A stretch of 64,000 bases of DNA. Origin: Chryseobacterium sp. 6424. GTDB lineage: Bacteria; Bacteroidota; Bacteroidia; Flavobacteriales; Weeksellaceae. Positions 16,262 through 25,140 of this stretch are shown piece after piece (the stretch's first letter is position 1; each line of letters starts with the position of its first letter). The stretch is taken from positions 744,001 to 808,000 of the forward strand of contig NZ_CP023540.1 of NCBI RefSeq assembly GCF_003692615.1, written 5' to 3'. The translations under genes were made by a program, and so were the position numbers. The notes under the pieces were generated by a model. That model did no database searches. It was given only the letters and a program-made list of their open reading frames with translations, and had not been told where the DNA came from.

Positions 16262-17791
16262 ATGAACAGAGGAATCATCATTCTGGATTTTGGGTCACAA
16301 TATAATCAGCTCATTGCCAGAAGAATCCGCGAACTCGGTGTGTACTCCGAAGTACTGCCTTACGATACACCTTTAAATGAAATTCTTACAAAAAACCCTT
16401 CGGGAATCATCCTTTCGGGCGGCCCTAGCTCTGTAAATATTGAGAATGCCCGGCTCGTCGATAAAAACCTTCTGGAACAGGGGATTCCGGTGCTTGGCAT
16501 TTGCTACGGTATGCAACTGATTACGCATCTTTTGGATGGTAAGGTGAAAAGAGGCGAAAAAGGTGAATATGGTAAAGCCACCCTCGAAATCAAAAAATCA
16601 AATACGTTACTTTCAGGTGCCAGCCAGTTTTCTACGGTATGGATGAGTCATTTCGATGAAGTTCAGGAAATACCAGCCGGTTTTGAAGTGAACGCGGTAA
16701 GTGATGTGATTTCAGCAATTTCTAACGAGGCTCAGCGCATCTACGGCGTACAGTTCCATCCAGAAGTGTCACACACGGAGGAGGGCGCTCGCATCATCGA
16801 AAATTTTGTCTTCGGTATCTGTCATGCGCCAAAAGACTGGAAACTAACCAATTATATCGACAGCGCGGTTGCCGAAATCAGAGCAAAAGTCGGCAGCCAG
16901 AAAGTGATTTTAGGACTTTCCGGTGGTGTGGATTCTTCTGTGGCCGCTGTACTCATCCATAAGGCAATTGGTGACCAACTACAGTGTATTTTTGTCGATA
17001 CCGGCTTGCTCCGCAAAGATGAAGCTGAAAAAGTAATGACCAATTATGGCGAACATTTTCACTTGAATATTAAATTGATTGACGCAAAGGACCGTTTTCT
17101 CGGTAAACTCAAGGGTATTTCAGACCCTGAAGAAAAAAGGAAGATTATCGGTAATGAATTTGTAGCGGTATTCGATGAAGAATCTCACAAAATTGAAGGT
17201 GCTAAATTTTTAGCTCAAGGCACTATTTACCCTGATGTCATTGAAAGCCAGTCGGTTAAAGGCCCGTCTGCTGTCATTAAATCCCACCATAATGTTGGTG
17301 GTTTACCTGAAGAAATGGATTTTGAACTTTTAGAACCACTGCGCGAACTCTTTAAAGATGAAGTACGCAAAGTTGGGGAAGAGCTGGGCATCCCAGCGCA
17401 TTTGGTTCATCGTCATCCGTTCCCGGGACCCGGACTGGGGATCAGGATTTTGGGAGAGGTGGACGAAGAAAAAGTAACCATTCTGCAACATGCAGATGAT
17501 ATCTTTATTGAAGAACTGTATAAAAACAACCTTTACGATAAAGTTTCGCAGGCATTCGTCGTGTTACTGCCCGTAAAATCTGTCGGTGTGATGGGGGATG
17601 AGAGAACGTATGAATATACCGCCGTTGTACGTTCAGCGAATACCACCGATTTTATGACTGCGACCTTCAGTAAGTTTCCGTGGGAATTTCTTGAAACGGT
17701 CTCTAACAGAATCATTAATGAGGTGCGTGGTATTAACCGTGTGACGTACGACATCTCCAGCAAACCGCCGGCAACTATTGAGTGGGAATAA
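16262..17791 (+). CDS. guaA: GMP synthase (glutamine-hydrolysing)
   Basis: A 509-residue enzyme converting XMP to GMP. The N-terminal class I glutamine amidotransferase domain has C81 (GICYGMQ), H166 and E168 (QFHPEVS). The ATP pyrophosphatase domain starts with the PP-loop LSGGVDSSV (about 219-227). The C-terminal dimerisation domain has RHPFPGPGLGIRILGE and ends TYDISSKPPATIEWE, as in all GuaA proteins. It is placed directly after the IMP pathway genes but separated by the purD terminator. Confidence 0.98.
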   Translation: MNRGIIILDFGSQYNQLIARRIRELGVYSEVLPYDTPLNEILTKNPSGIILSGGPSSVNIENARLVDKNLLEQGIPVLGICYGMQLITHLLDGKVKRGEKGEYGKATLEIKKSNTLLSGASQFSTVWMSHFDEVQEIPAGFEVNAVSDVISAISNEAQRIYGVQFHPEVSHTEEGARIIENFVFGICHAPKDWKLTNYIDSAVAEIRAKVGSQKVILGLSGGVDSSVAAVLIHKAIGDQLQCIFVDTGLLRKDEAEKVMTNYGEHFHLNIKLIDAKDRFLGKLKGISDPEEKRKIIGNEFVAVFDEESHKIEGAKFLAQGTIYPDVIESQSVKGPSAVIKSHHNVGGLPEEMDFELLEPLRELFKDEVRKVGEELGIPAHLVHRHPFPGPGLGIRILGEVDEEKVTILQHADDIFIEELYKNNLYDKVSQAFVVLLPVKSVGVMGDERTYEYTAVVRSANTTDFMTATFSKFPWEFLETVSNRIINEVRGINRVTYDISSKPPATIEWE

Positions 17792-17798
17792 AATATCT

Positions 17799-17829
17799 TA
17801 AAATGCGCTCTAAATTGGGCGCATTTTTC
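17799..17829 (+). terminator. Terminator after guaA
   Basis: AAATGCGC / GCGCATTT perfect stem with a 10-nt loop and trailing T run. Confidence 0.85.
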
Positions 17830-17879
17830 TTTAAAGACACTACTACAGCATTTAAAAATTCGTATTGCTGCTAAAAAAC

Positions 17880-17887
17880 TATCTTTG
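17880..17887 (+). promoter_or_regulatory. -7 box abutting the helicase start codon
   Basis: TATCTTTG matches TAnnTTTG, and the helicase ATG begins only 4 nt later, so a transcript from here would be leaderless or nearly so. Confidence 0.5.
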
Positions 17888-17891
17888 CAAG

Positions 17892-19244
17892 ATGGAAAAG
17901 ATCACGTTTGCCGATTTCGAGTTACCAGAAAAAATTCTGGATGTTTTGGCCGATTCTAATTTATTCGAGCCTACACCAATCCAGGAAAAAGCCCTGAAAC
18001 CTATACTGTCAGGCCGTGATGTGATGGGCATCGCACAAACCGGGACCGGCAAGACCCTTGCGTATTTACTGCCCGTACTGAAGACATGGAAGTACAATAA
18101 AAACGGAAATCCTACAGTGCTGATCCTGGTGCCTACCCGCGAACTCGTGGTACAGGTAACGGAAATCCTGAAAAACCTTACCCAACACCTTACGACAAGG
18201 GTCATCGGTATATATGGTGGCGTAAACATCCGTACACAAAAGCTGCTTTTTGATGAAGGTTGCGACATCCTTATTGGTACGCCGGGCCGTGTGATGGATT
18301 TGGCGATTGACAGTGCCATCAGTCTAAAAGAGGTACAGAAACTGGTGATTGATGAGTTCGATGAAATGCTGAACCTGGGTTTCAAAATGCAGTTAAGCAC
18401 AATTCTTACAATGACGCGCGAGAAAAGGCAAAACATATTATTTTCCGCTACCATGACCGATGCAGTGGATGAGATGTTGGAAGAATATTTTGCAAGTCCG
18501 ATAGAAATTTCATTAGCCAAATCGGGCACACCGCTGGAAAAGATTGAACAGTTTGGCTATAAAGTCAGCAATTTCAATACGAAGATCAACCTGCTTGAAT
18601 ATCTGCTGAAATCAAACGCAGACCTGTCTAAAATTCTAGTATTCTGTAATAACAAGAAGCACGCAGATTATCTTTTTACGAAGATAGAAGAGCTTTTTCC
18701 GGGAGATTTTGATGTCATCCATTCCAATAAATCCCAGAATTACCGCCTTCGCGCGATGCGGAATTTTGAAGAACAGAATCTTCGTGGCCTAATCACTACT
18801 GATATCATGGCGCGTGGCCTCGATATATCAGAGATTACCCATGTCATTAATTTTGAAATACCAGAAGTGCCCGAGCAGTACATACACCGTATTGGCCGTA
18901 CCGGGCGCGCAGAGAAAGATGGGGTAGCCATCTCTTTCATCACTAAAAAGGAGGAAACACTGCTGCTTGACATTGAATTATTGATGGATAAAGCTCTACA
19001 GATTGTTCCGTTCCCTATAGAAGTGAAAGAAAATCCTGTGAAAATTGCTGCTGAAAATGAAACAGTAGTAATGAAAAATGCCCATACCATAAAACTTGAA
19101 GAAGGCGGGGGCGCATTTCATGAGAAAAAAGCCAAAAACAAGAAGGAAAACTGGGGCGGGCCTACCAAGAGAAATCCACCTAAGACAAAACCTGGCAACC
19201 GTGCGCAGGCTAAAGCAAAATCAAAGGCAAAAAGAAAGAAATAA
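17892..19244 (+). CDS. DEAD-box RNA helicase
   Basis: A 450-residue ATP-dependent RNA helicase, cytosolic. It has the Q-motif F..PTPIQ (about 25-31), motif I AQTGTGKT (48-55), Ia PTRELVVQV, Ib TPGRVMDL, motif II with the variant DEFD instead of DEAD, motif III SAT, and motif VI HRIGRTGRAEKDG. The C-terminal 60 residues are Lys-rich (KKAKNKKENWGGPTKRN ...), a basic RNA-binding tail. The start is set at 17892 (MEKITF); the TTG at 17865 would add nine unlikely residues. Such helicases aid ribosome assembly or RNA decay, and some are cold-induced; the exact role is not readable. Confidence 0.95.
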   Translation: MEKITFADFELPEKILDVLADSNLFEPTPIQEKALKPILSGRDVMGIAQTGTGKTLAYLLPVLKTWKYNKNGNPTVLILVPTRELVVQVTEILKNLTQHLTTRVIGIYGGVNIRTQKLLFDEGCDILIGTPGRVMDLAIDSAISLKEVQKLVIDEFDEMLNLGFKMQLSTILTMTREKRQNILFSATMTDAVDEMLEEYFASPIEISLAKSGTPLEKIEQFGYKVSNFNTKINLLEYLLKSNADLSKILVFCNNKKHADYLFTKIEELFPGDFDVIHSNKSQNYRLRAMRNFEEQNLRGLITTDIMARGLDISEITHVINFEIPEVPEQYIHRIGRTGRAEKDGVAISFITKKEETLLLDIELLMDKALQIVPFPIEVKENPVKIAAENETVVMKNAHTIKLEEGGGAFHEKKAKNKKENWGGPTKRNPPKTKPGNRAQAKAKSKAKRKK

Positions 19245-19248
19245 TAAT

Positions 19249-19695
19249 CTATTTCCAGAATTCATCACTGAAATCAGGTTCCTTTAGTGCAGGATAATCC
19301 AGCGCCATAATCTTCTGTAGCTGCCTGTCTGTGGCTTGTCTTTCGATTTCGGGGAAAATCTGGCGCTCTTCTTTACGGATATGCGTTTCCAGCAAATCCC
19401 GGAAATTCTGTATCTGTGTGATTTCTGTAAAACCTTCCGCCACCATTTCACGCATAATGGCATGTTCCTGCAATGCTTCCGCGATTAACGGATGTGTATT
19501 TCCTAAAATGAGAAAGATGGTCTCTTCTTCCTCTTTAAAATGAGGATAGAGGTTGTGATTGAAAAACAACTGGATATAAGTTGCCATCCTCTCTGCACTG
19601 ATTTCTTTATTGATCCCTTGTTTAAGCTTCCAGCACAGCAGCAAGCCAAAATGGTGGTCGCGACTCAGTTGTACAAGCGCTTCATGTCTTTTCAT
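19249..19695 (-). CDS. Hemerythrin HHE domain protein
   Basis: A 148-residue four-helix-bundle protein. Histidines and acids sit in the usual helices: RDHHFGLLL (about 13-21), FNHNLYPHFKEEEE (about 46-59), LQEHAIMREM and LETHIRKEERQIFPEIE. These form a di-iron centre that binds oxygen or senses O2/NO. It ends four bases from the stop of the helicase gene (tail to tail). Just upstream on the same strand is the SGNH hydrolase gene, 8 nt away, suggesting a two-gene operon. Confidence 0.9.
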   Translation of the reverse strand: MKRHEALVQLSRDHHFGLLLCWKLKQGINKEISAERMATYIQLFFNHNLYPHFKEEEETIFLILGNTHPLIAEALQEHAIMREMVAEGFTEITQIQNFRDLLETHIRKEERQIFPEIERQATDRQLQKIMALDYPALKEPDFSDEFWK

Positions 19696-19703
19696 CCCAA
19701 ATA

Positions 19704-20360
19704 TTATTTTAAATAAGGTTGTATTTCCTTTGCCCAGATCCGGTAACCTTCTGGCTTCATGTGGAGTAAGTCGGCTAAGAAGAGGTCACTACGGGTGGTG
19801 CCATCGGGTCCGTTCATCGCTTTGGTAATATCAATATATGCTGTATTCTTATTTCGCTCCATAAACTTTCTGATCATAGTGTTCGTGGCAATAAATTTAG
19901 GCCAGAGCTGTTTGCGGCTTGGTGAAAGTTTTGTTGAAACATAAGCTACCGGGACATCTGGATGATATTTCCTTATTTCTGTAAAAAAGTGTCGGAATCT
20001 GTTATAAACCTGTCGGGGTTTCAAGTTAGGATTTGAAGCGAAATCGTTTTCACCACAGTAAATAATGATTTGTTTTGGCTGGTAAGGTTTTAGAAGTTCC
20101 ACTGAATAGAAATTAAGATCTAACAGACTGGAGCCTCCGAAACCACGGTTAATGAAAGTTTTCCCCGGGAAATAATCGGCGACATCCTGCCACATGGTGA
20201 AAGAGGAACTCCCAACCAGTAAAATCGCATCACGAGGCGGTGGCGTTTTGTTGTCCGTTTCTTTAAAACGTTCTATATCATCCCAAAACGCGGGTTTCGA
20301 CTGTGCGAAAATAAACGCTGAAAACAGCAAACACGCCAGCAGCGAAAGAAATTTTTTCAT
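19704..20360 (-). CDS. SGNH/GDSL-type hydrolase, secreted
   Basis: A 218-residue protein with signal peptide MKKFLSLLACLLFSAFIFAQ. SGNH blocks are visible: LLVGSSSFTMW (nucleophile Ser, about 51-53), FGGSSLLDL (Gly block), IIYCGENDFASN (Asn block) and DLLHMKPEGYRIW (His block). The family includes esterases, lipases and carbohydrate acetylesterases acting in the periplasm; the substrate is unknown. It is transcribed ahead of the hemerythrin gene with 8 nt between them. Confidence 0.9.
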   Translation of the reverse strand: MKKFLSLLACLLFSAFIFAQSKPAFWDDIERFKETDNKTPPPRDAILLVGSSSFTMWQDVADYFPGKTFINRGFGGSSLLDLNFYSVELLKPYQPKQIIIYCGENDFASNPNLKPRQVYNRFRHFFTEIRKYHPDVPVAYVSTKLSPSRKQLWPKFIATNTMIRKFMERNKNTAYIDITKAMNGPDGTTRSDLFLADLLHMKPEGYRIWAKEIQPYLK

Positions 20361-20430
20361 AAGAAATATCTTTTATCAGATAAAGTTAAGTAAAATTTCA
20401 GTCACTGCATATTTGCACTGTTTGTAATAC

Positions 20431-21231
20431 TTATTGTGTGGTTTGTGCGGTTACGTAGATTCTTGCCATATCGTCGTTAATGTTATTACATCCTTTCGCA
20501 TTGCCACCGTACACAATTTGGCTGTATCCACTGGTTATAGTAGGCAGGTTTTTGCCATATACGGCCAGGGTATGCGTACCTATCGGAAGATCATTAAATA
20601 CCCCAGACAAGTTGAACTTCCGCCAGTTACAAACGAAATCGCTGCTGGAAGTGGTGTACTTGCTGGCAAGTTTCAGTTTGCCGTTGACGAAGATACCAAT
20701 CGCAAACTGAAACTTCTGGTAAGTATCATACACGTTGTTTATCTGCACCATTCCCTCAGTCATGATATAGTTGCTGTTACTGGTTTTGGTGATTTTAATG
20801 GTGGTTGTGGTGTTAAGGTCCGTCCAGTCGTTGGTATTGTCATCCAAATTGAATAATGGTACACTGGAGGGGAAACTGCTGATGGTAGTGCTTTTCGTGC
20901 AGCTACCGGTAAAATTCTCTGTCTGTTTTATAATCGCTAATCCATCATTAACATCGAAGTTTCTGTTCCATTTTCCTTCCGCCCAAAAATTCGTTTTGTT
21001 GGTATTGGTGTTAAAGACTAGTACACCATCTACCGGTGTGGCTACAGTCACTTGATCAGTGTTGCTCAGCAGGCCCACCTGCGGAAGCAATAATCCTCTT
21101 TTGTCATCTGAAATATGAAGTACCGAACTTGGATCGGGCTTGGTCACAGTACTGTTTTTGGAAGTTATAAGAATCTGGCCTTTCACGGTAAACGCACAAA
21201 GGATGACGGCGGCGCAAATTATCTTTTTCAT
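20431..21231 (-). CDS. Secreted protein, third of three tandem paralogues
   Basis: A 266-residue protein of unknown function. The start is taken at MKKIICAAVILCAFTVKGQ; the longer frame to 21285 would overlap the preceding gene. It shares the plan of its two upstream neighbours: signal peptide, a short PDPSSVLHISDDKRGLLLPQV segment, then a VFNTNTNKTNFWAEGKWN block, then a beta-rich domain ending with paired cysteines (GNAKGCNN). The N-terminal motif (S.xLDI...KG.LLP...YNTN...YYW....W) is common in Bacteroidota surface proteins. No type IX secretion C-terminal domain is visible. It is the last gene of a three-gene operon. Confidence 0.8.
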   Translation of the reverse strand: MKKIICAAVILCAFTVKGQILITSKNSTVTKPDPSSVLHISDDKRGLLLPQVGLLSNTDQVTVATPVDGVLVFNTNTNKTNFWAEGKWNRNFDVNDGLAIIKQTENFTGSCTKSTTISSFPSSVPLFNLDDNTNDWTDLNTTTTIKITKTSNSNYIMTEGMVQINNVYDTYQKFQFAIGIFVNGKLKLASKYTTSSSDFVCNWRKFNLSGVFNDLPIGTHTLAVYGKNLPTITSGYSQIVYGGNAKGCNNINDDMARIYVTAQTTQ

Positions 21232-21232
21232 C

Positions 21233-22066
21233 TTAAAAAACATAAGGCTGGTTAATAAAAATTGTGCTGCTGATGGCAGATTCAAACTTTGAAAGGCTTT
21301 TACAGGTAGAACTTGGGTTTGGCGAGCCGTACGTAACTGTTAGTCCCGAGATGCTTGGCGCATCAATGTTTCTGATGGCAAATTTTACGGTATGGTTGCC
21401 CTTCGAAAGGTTTTTAGCCACTCCATAAATCATAAATTGCCGATATGCACAAGCGGTAGAAAAGTCTAGGAACATGGGTTTAACATCAATTAATTTGTCA
21501 TCAATGAAAAAGCCGATGGTTGAGGTAATCCCAACGTTATCGACTGCGGAATTATTTGCCTGATACATCCCGTTGATACTCATCAAAACATCATTTTCTG
21601 CACGGTCAACCGTAATGTTTTTAGTGAGAGAAGAGATCACCGTCCATTGAGCGCCCAAGGCTTCCCCGTTGGTATGCGCGGAATAACCATAAAACTGATT
21701 GGTAGTGCTTTTAGTAAAAGTGTATGCGGTGGAAGATGATGCGGTATAATATTTCACCTGGTTCATTAAATTATTTTGGTTAAGGTCTGAAAACAGAAAG
21801 TTCCATTTTTTACCGTCCCAGTAATAGAACCCTTCATTACCCGAGTTGGCAGTGTTGGTATTATATACAATCAAAGATTCTTTAGGGCTACTGATGGTTG
21901 TGACATCATTTTTGTTTAGTAAAGCTACACGTGGGAGGCTTACACCTTTATTATTTGCATAAATATCCAGCGCTGCAGAAGCGTGGGGGGACTGTGTGTT
22001 GATGCCCACCTGCGCAGAAATGAAATGTGCAGTAAAGAGCATTACAGGGAGTAATATATTTTTCAT
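21233..22066 (-). CDS. Secreted protein, second of three tandem paralogues
   Basis: A 277-residue protein with signal MKNILLPVMLFTAHFISAQ, then VGINTQSPHASAALDIYANN and KGVSLPRVALL, the Bacteroidota surface-protein N-terminal motif, then YNTNTANSGNEGFYYWDGKKWNFL. The remaining 170 residues are beta-rich (IGFFIDDKLIDVKP, LSKGNHTVKFAIRNID), like a jelly-roll or carbohydrate/adhesin-type domain, with cysteines CAYRQF and STCKSL that may pair. It ends one base before the start codon of the next paralogue. Function unknown; cell-surface or structural use is inferred. Confidence 0.82.
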   Translation of the reverse strand: MKNILLPVMLFTAHFISAQVGINTQSPHASAALDIYANNKGVSLPRVALLNKNDVTTISSPKESLIVYNTNTANSGNEGFYYWDGKKWNFLFSDLNQNNLMNQVKYYTASSSTAYTFTKSTTNQFYGYSAHTNGEALGAQWTVISSLTKNITVDRAENDVLMSINGMYQANNSAVDNVGITSTIGFFIDDKLIDVKPMFLDFSTACAYRQFMIYGVAKNLSKGNHTVKFAIRNIDAPSISGLTVTYGSPNPSSTCKSLSKFESAISSTIFINQPYVF

Positions 22067-22077
22067 GTCAGTTGTGT

Positions 22078-22884
22078 TTAAGGTTTTTCCGAAATCTGGA
22101 TGTTCATAATAGATTTTTCCATTATGGGACTTAGATTGCCACAGGAGGTGTGTTTGCCACCGAAAGTGATGCTATAGCTGTCTTTATGCCTCACCCGCAG
22201 TGTTTCGCGCAATTCAAACAGGTGATTACCGGTACTTAGGTTACTGATATTGAAGTATACATTAAAATCATTGTAAAGGCATTTTTGCTTGCCGTTAATA
22301 ATGAAATTACGTACACCTACCAGCTTAGAATCTACAAAAAGCGCAATAGAATAGGATAGAAAAGTATCATCAGTAGCCGCAGAATTTACTTGGGCGATCC
22401 CGCTACCGGAGACCGACACAGCGTTTTCACTCGAGTACAGAGAAATGGTTTTTGATAAGCCCGGGATTAACTGCCACTGATGGGCAGACGGTGCCTCGCC
22501 CATGGTATAACTTACACCCGTAATCGGTGTATTGTCATTAACCCCAGAGGTAGATACGGCGCTTTCTGAACGAACAATACCTAAATATTTGTAAATATTG
22601 GTGGTGTCTAAAAGCGGATTCCACCGGTTGTTGAGCCAGTAATAGAAACCTTTGCCGGTGTTGCCATTGGTATTATAGACCAGCAGCGAGTTGGCGGGCG
22701 AAGTAACCGGTGCAGCTTTTGTGAGATCTGAGATGGATACATTGGGAAGTAAAACTCCTTTATTTTGGGATGCGATCCGAAGAATTTCGGAATCGTCAAA
22801 GGAAACAGCATTGCTGCCAATGCCCACCTGGGCGTGCCCTACTGCCAATGGCAGCAGGCATGCCAGCAGTAAATATTTTTTCAT
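22078..22884 (-). CDS. Secreted protein, first of three tandem paralogues
   Basis: A 268-residue protein. The start is taken at 22884 (MKKYLLLACLLPLAVGHAQ); an ATG at 22908 would add eight residues before the signal. The body matches its neighbours: VGIGSNAVSFDDSEILRIASQNKGVLLP, then VYNTNGNTGKGFYYWLNNRWNPL, then a beta-rich domain (LFVDSKLVGVRNFI, LSTGNHLFELRETL) and the conserved cysteines KCLYND and HTSCGN. A candidate -7 box lies 22 nt upstream, and no terminator is seen between the three genes, so they probably form one transcript. Confidence 0.82.
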   Translation of the reverse strand: MKKYLLLACLLPLAVGHAQVGIGSNAVSFDDSEILRIASQNKGVLLPNVSISDLTKAAPVTSPANSLLVYNTNGNTGKGFYYWLNNRWNPLLDTTNIYKYLGIVRSESAVSTSGVNDNTPITGVSYTMGEAPSAHQWQLIPGLSKTISLYSSENAVSVSGSGIAQVNSAATDDTFLSYSIALFVDSKLVGVRNFIINGKQKCLYNDFNVYFNISNLSTGNHLFELRETLRVRHKDSYSITFGGKHTSCGNLSPIMEKSIMNIQISEKP

Positions 22885-22905
22885 CAGTGTGTTTTTGTGT
22901 TGCTT

Positions 22906-22913
22906 CAAATTTA
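22906..22913 (-). promoter_or_regulatory. Candidate -7 box for the three-paralogue operon
   Basis: Minus-strand TAAATTTG matches TAnnTTTG, 21 nt upstream of the first paralogue. No clear -33 element. Confidence 0.4.
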
Positions 22914-23026
22914 ACCATATAATCAGTCATATGAAAATGTTTTAACACCTTTATCACACAGTGAAATCACCTTAAAATACTTAGTGGTTTATAAGTAGTC
23001 TAAGGTGTGTTGATATTATAACATGC

Positions 23027-23066
23027 AAAAATCATGCAAAACCGCCGCAGAAACGCTGTGGCGGTT
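23027..23066 (-). terminator. Terminator of ahcY
   Basis: On the minus strand AACCGCCACAG pairs with CTGCGGCGGTT (one wobble), followed by TTTTGC. It lies 24 nt after the ahcY stop. Confidence 0.8.
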
Positions 23067-23089
23067 GATAATAAATGTCTATTTTTCTC

Positions 23090-24403
23090 TTAGTATCGGT
23101 AGTATTCAGGTTTGAATGGACCGTCAACGGTAACTCCAATGTATTTAGCTTGTTCCGGTGAAAGAACTTCAAGTTCCACACCTAATTTCTTAAGGTGTAA
23201 AGCTGCAACTTTTTCGTCAAGATGTTTAGGTAAAGTATAAACTTCATTCTTGTAAGCTGCTGAGTTGGTCCATAATTCAATCTGTGCTAACGTTTGGTTG
23301 CTGAAAGAGTTACTCATTACAAAACTTGGGTGACCGGTTGCACAACCTAAGTTTACCAAACGGCCTTCAGCTAGAATAATAATTTCCTTGCCATCAATGT
23401 TATATACGTCAACCTGTGGTTTTACCTCATATTTGGTATCTCCGTAGTTTTCATTCAGCCAAGCCATATCGATTTCATTATCAAAGTGCCCGATGTTACA
23501 CACAATGGTTTTGTCTTTCATCTTCGCGAAATGTTCAGCCCTTACGATATTGAAGTTTCCGGTTGTGGTGATGATGATATCCGCGTTTTCAACCACAGTT
23601 TCCAGTCTTTTTACTTCAAAACCTTCCATGGAAGCCTGAAGCGCGCAAATCGGATCAATTTCAGTTACGGTAACGATGGAACCTGCACCACGGAAAGAAG
23701 CTGCCGTACCTTTGCCCACATCGCCATAGCCGCATACTACCACACGCTTACCAGCAAGCATTACATCAGTCGCTCTGCGGATCGCGTCCACCGCGGATTC
23801 TCTACAGCCGTACTTGTTATCGAATTTGGACTTGGTTACCGAATCGTTCACGTTGATAGCGGGCATTACTAGCGTACCGTTCTGCATTCTTTCATAAAGA
23901 CGGTGAACGCCGGTGGTGGTTTCTTCAGAAAGACCTTTGATGTCTTTTGTAAGCTCCGGATATTTATCAAAAACCATATTTGTCAAATCACCGCCGTCAT
24001 CCAAAATAAGGTTAAGTGGCTTGCGGTCTTCACCAAAGAAAATGGTTTGTTCGATACACCATTCGAACTCTTCCTCATTCATGCCCTTCCAGGCGTAAAC
24101 GGGGATTCCGGCGGCTGCAATAGCTGCTGCAGCATGATCCTGGGTTGAGAAGATGTTACAAGATGACCAAGTAACATCTGCCCCAAGCGCTACCAGAGTC
24201 TCGATGAGCACCGCAGTCTGTATCGTCATGTGAAGACAGCCGGCAATGCGTGCGCCCTTCAGTGGTTGCGACGGTCCGTATTCTTCACGAATGGCCATAA
24301 GGCCTGGCATTTCTGCCTCGGCAAGTTTTATTTCTTTTCTGCCCCATTCAGCAAGGGAAATGTCCTTTACTTTGTAAGGAACGTATTGTGTTGTTGTCTC
24401 CAT
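23090..24403 (-). CDS. ahcY: Adenosylhomocysteinase
   Basis: A 437-residue NAD-dependent enzyme that splits S-adenosylhomocysteine into adenosine and homocysteine, removing the inhibitory product of methylation. Family marks: [57 protein letters not shown], the NAD-binding [14 protein letters not shown], and the C-terminal [10 protein letters not shown]. It stands alone with its own promoter and terminator, divergent from the phosphopantetheinyl transferase. Confidence 0.98.
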   Translation of the reverse strand: METTTQYVPYKVKDISLAEWGRKEIKLAEAEMPGLMAIREEYGPSQPLKGARIAGCLHMTIQTAVLIETLVALGADVTWSSCNIFSTQDHAAAAIAAAGIPVYAWKGMNEEEFEWCIEQTIFFGEDRKPLNLILDDGGDLTNMVFDKYPELTKDIKGLSEETTTGVHRLYERMQNGTLVMPAINVNDSVTKSKFDNKYGCRESAVDAIRRATDVMLAGKRVVVCGYGDVGKGTAASFRGAGSIVTVTEIDPICALQASMEGFEVKRLETVVENADIIITTTGNFNIVRAEHFAKMKDKTIVCNIGHFDNEIDMAWLNENYGDTKYEVKPQVDVYNIDGKEIIILAEGRLVNLGCATGHPSFVMSNSFSNQTLAQIELWTNSAAYKNEVYTLPKHLDEKVAALHLKKLGVELEVLSPEQAKYIGVTVDGPFKPEYYRY

Positions 24404-24420
24404 TTATTAAGAAATTTCTG

Positions 24421-24448
24421 CAAAATTAAGCAATTTTATTCTGACAAG
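24421..24448 (-). promoter_or_regulatory. Promoter of ahcY
   Basis: Minus strand: CTTG (24445-24448), a 16-nt spacer, then TAATTTTG (24421-24428), 17 nt before the ahcY ATG. The spacer is slightly short. Confidence 0.5.
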
Positions 24449-24528
24449 TGGAGCGCTGACACTTTTCGGGCCCTAACTTTATTTAAAAACACTAATTTTA
24501 CCGTTCTGCTGTTTAATATTTTTCAAAT

Positions 24529-25140
24529 ATGTCTTTATACAGAGATTTTTCGGATAAACAAGCCACAATATTACTTTGGAAATATGACGAAACGGAGTCG
24601 CTGGACCCACACGAACTGCTGGAACCAGAGAATTATGAGAAAGTGAAAGGTTATCATCCGGTGAAACTGAAAGAGTTATTATTGGTAAGAAAAATCCTGA
24701 GATCTGTACTTCCGGGGCATAAGATTTTATACGATGGGCGCGTCCCATATCTGGAGCCTAATGATTTCCATATCTCCATCACGCACTCTTTTCCGTTTGC
24801 AGCGCTGGCTATTTCAGAGAATGAAGTGGGCATTGATATTGAACCCTTTAACCCTAAGATTACGAAAATACGTCACAAATTTCTGCAAGAAGAAGAGTCG
24901 TATTTCATTGAAAGCCAAAAAGAAGTCACTTACCTGACCGTTATTTGGTCTTTGAAGGAAAGTCTGTACAAGATTCATCATTCAAAATACTGGTCGCTGA
25001 AAAAACATTATGAAGTGAGACCGTTTGATCTCAGTTACCCCTATGATATCCAGTGCAGGGTGCATGATGACAAGGTTTCAGACCTTTACACGGCGCGTGT
25101 GGAATTTTTCGAGAACTATTGCCTTACTGTGGTAGACTGA
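24529..25140 (+). CDS. 4'-phosphopantetheinyl transferase superfamily protein
   Basis: A 203-residue Sfp/AcpT-like protein that moves the phosphopantetheine arm of CoA onto carrier proteins. Metal and CoA-binding motifs are visible: HISITHSFPFAALAIS, VGIDIE with D103 and E105, and WSLKESLYK with E144 and K148. No polyketide or peptide synthetase lies nearby, so the carrier protein is elsewhere in the genome. Its last 25 nt overlap the 3' end of the FUSC gene on the other strand. Confidence 0.9.
   Translation: MSLYRDFSDKQATILLWKYDETESLDPHELLEPENYEKVKGYHPVKLKELLLVRKILRSVLPGHKILYDGRVPYLEPNDFHISITHSFPFAALAISENEVGIDIEPFNPKITKIRHKFLQEEESYFIESQKEVTYLTVIWSLKESLYKIHHSKYWSLKKHYEVRPFDLSYPYDIQCRVHDDKVSDLYTARVEFFENYCLTVVD

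Noticed and set aside
23022-23041. CATGCAAAA direct repeat beside the ahcY terminator
   Set aside because: Short, AT-rich, and partly inside the terminator tail; no support for function.
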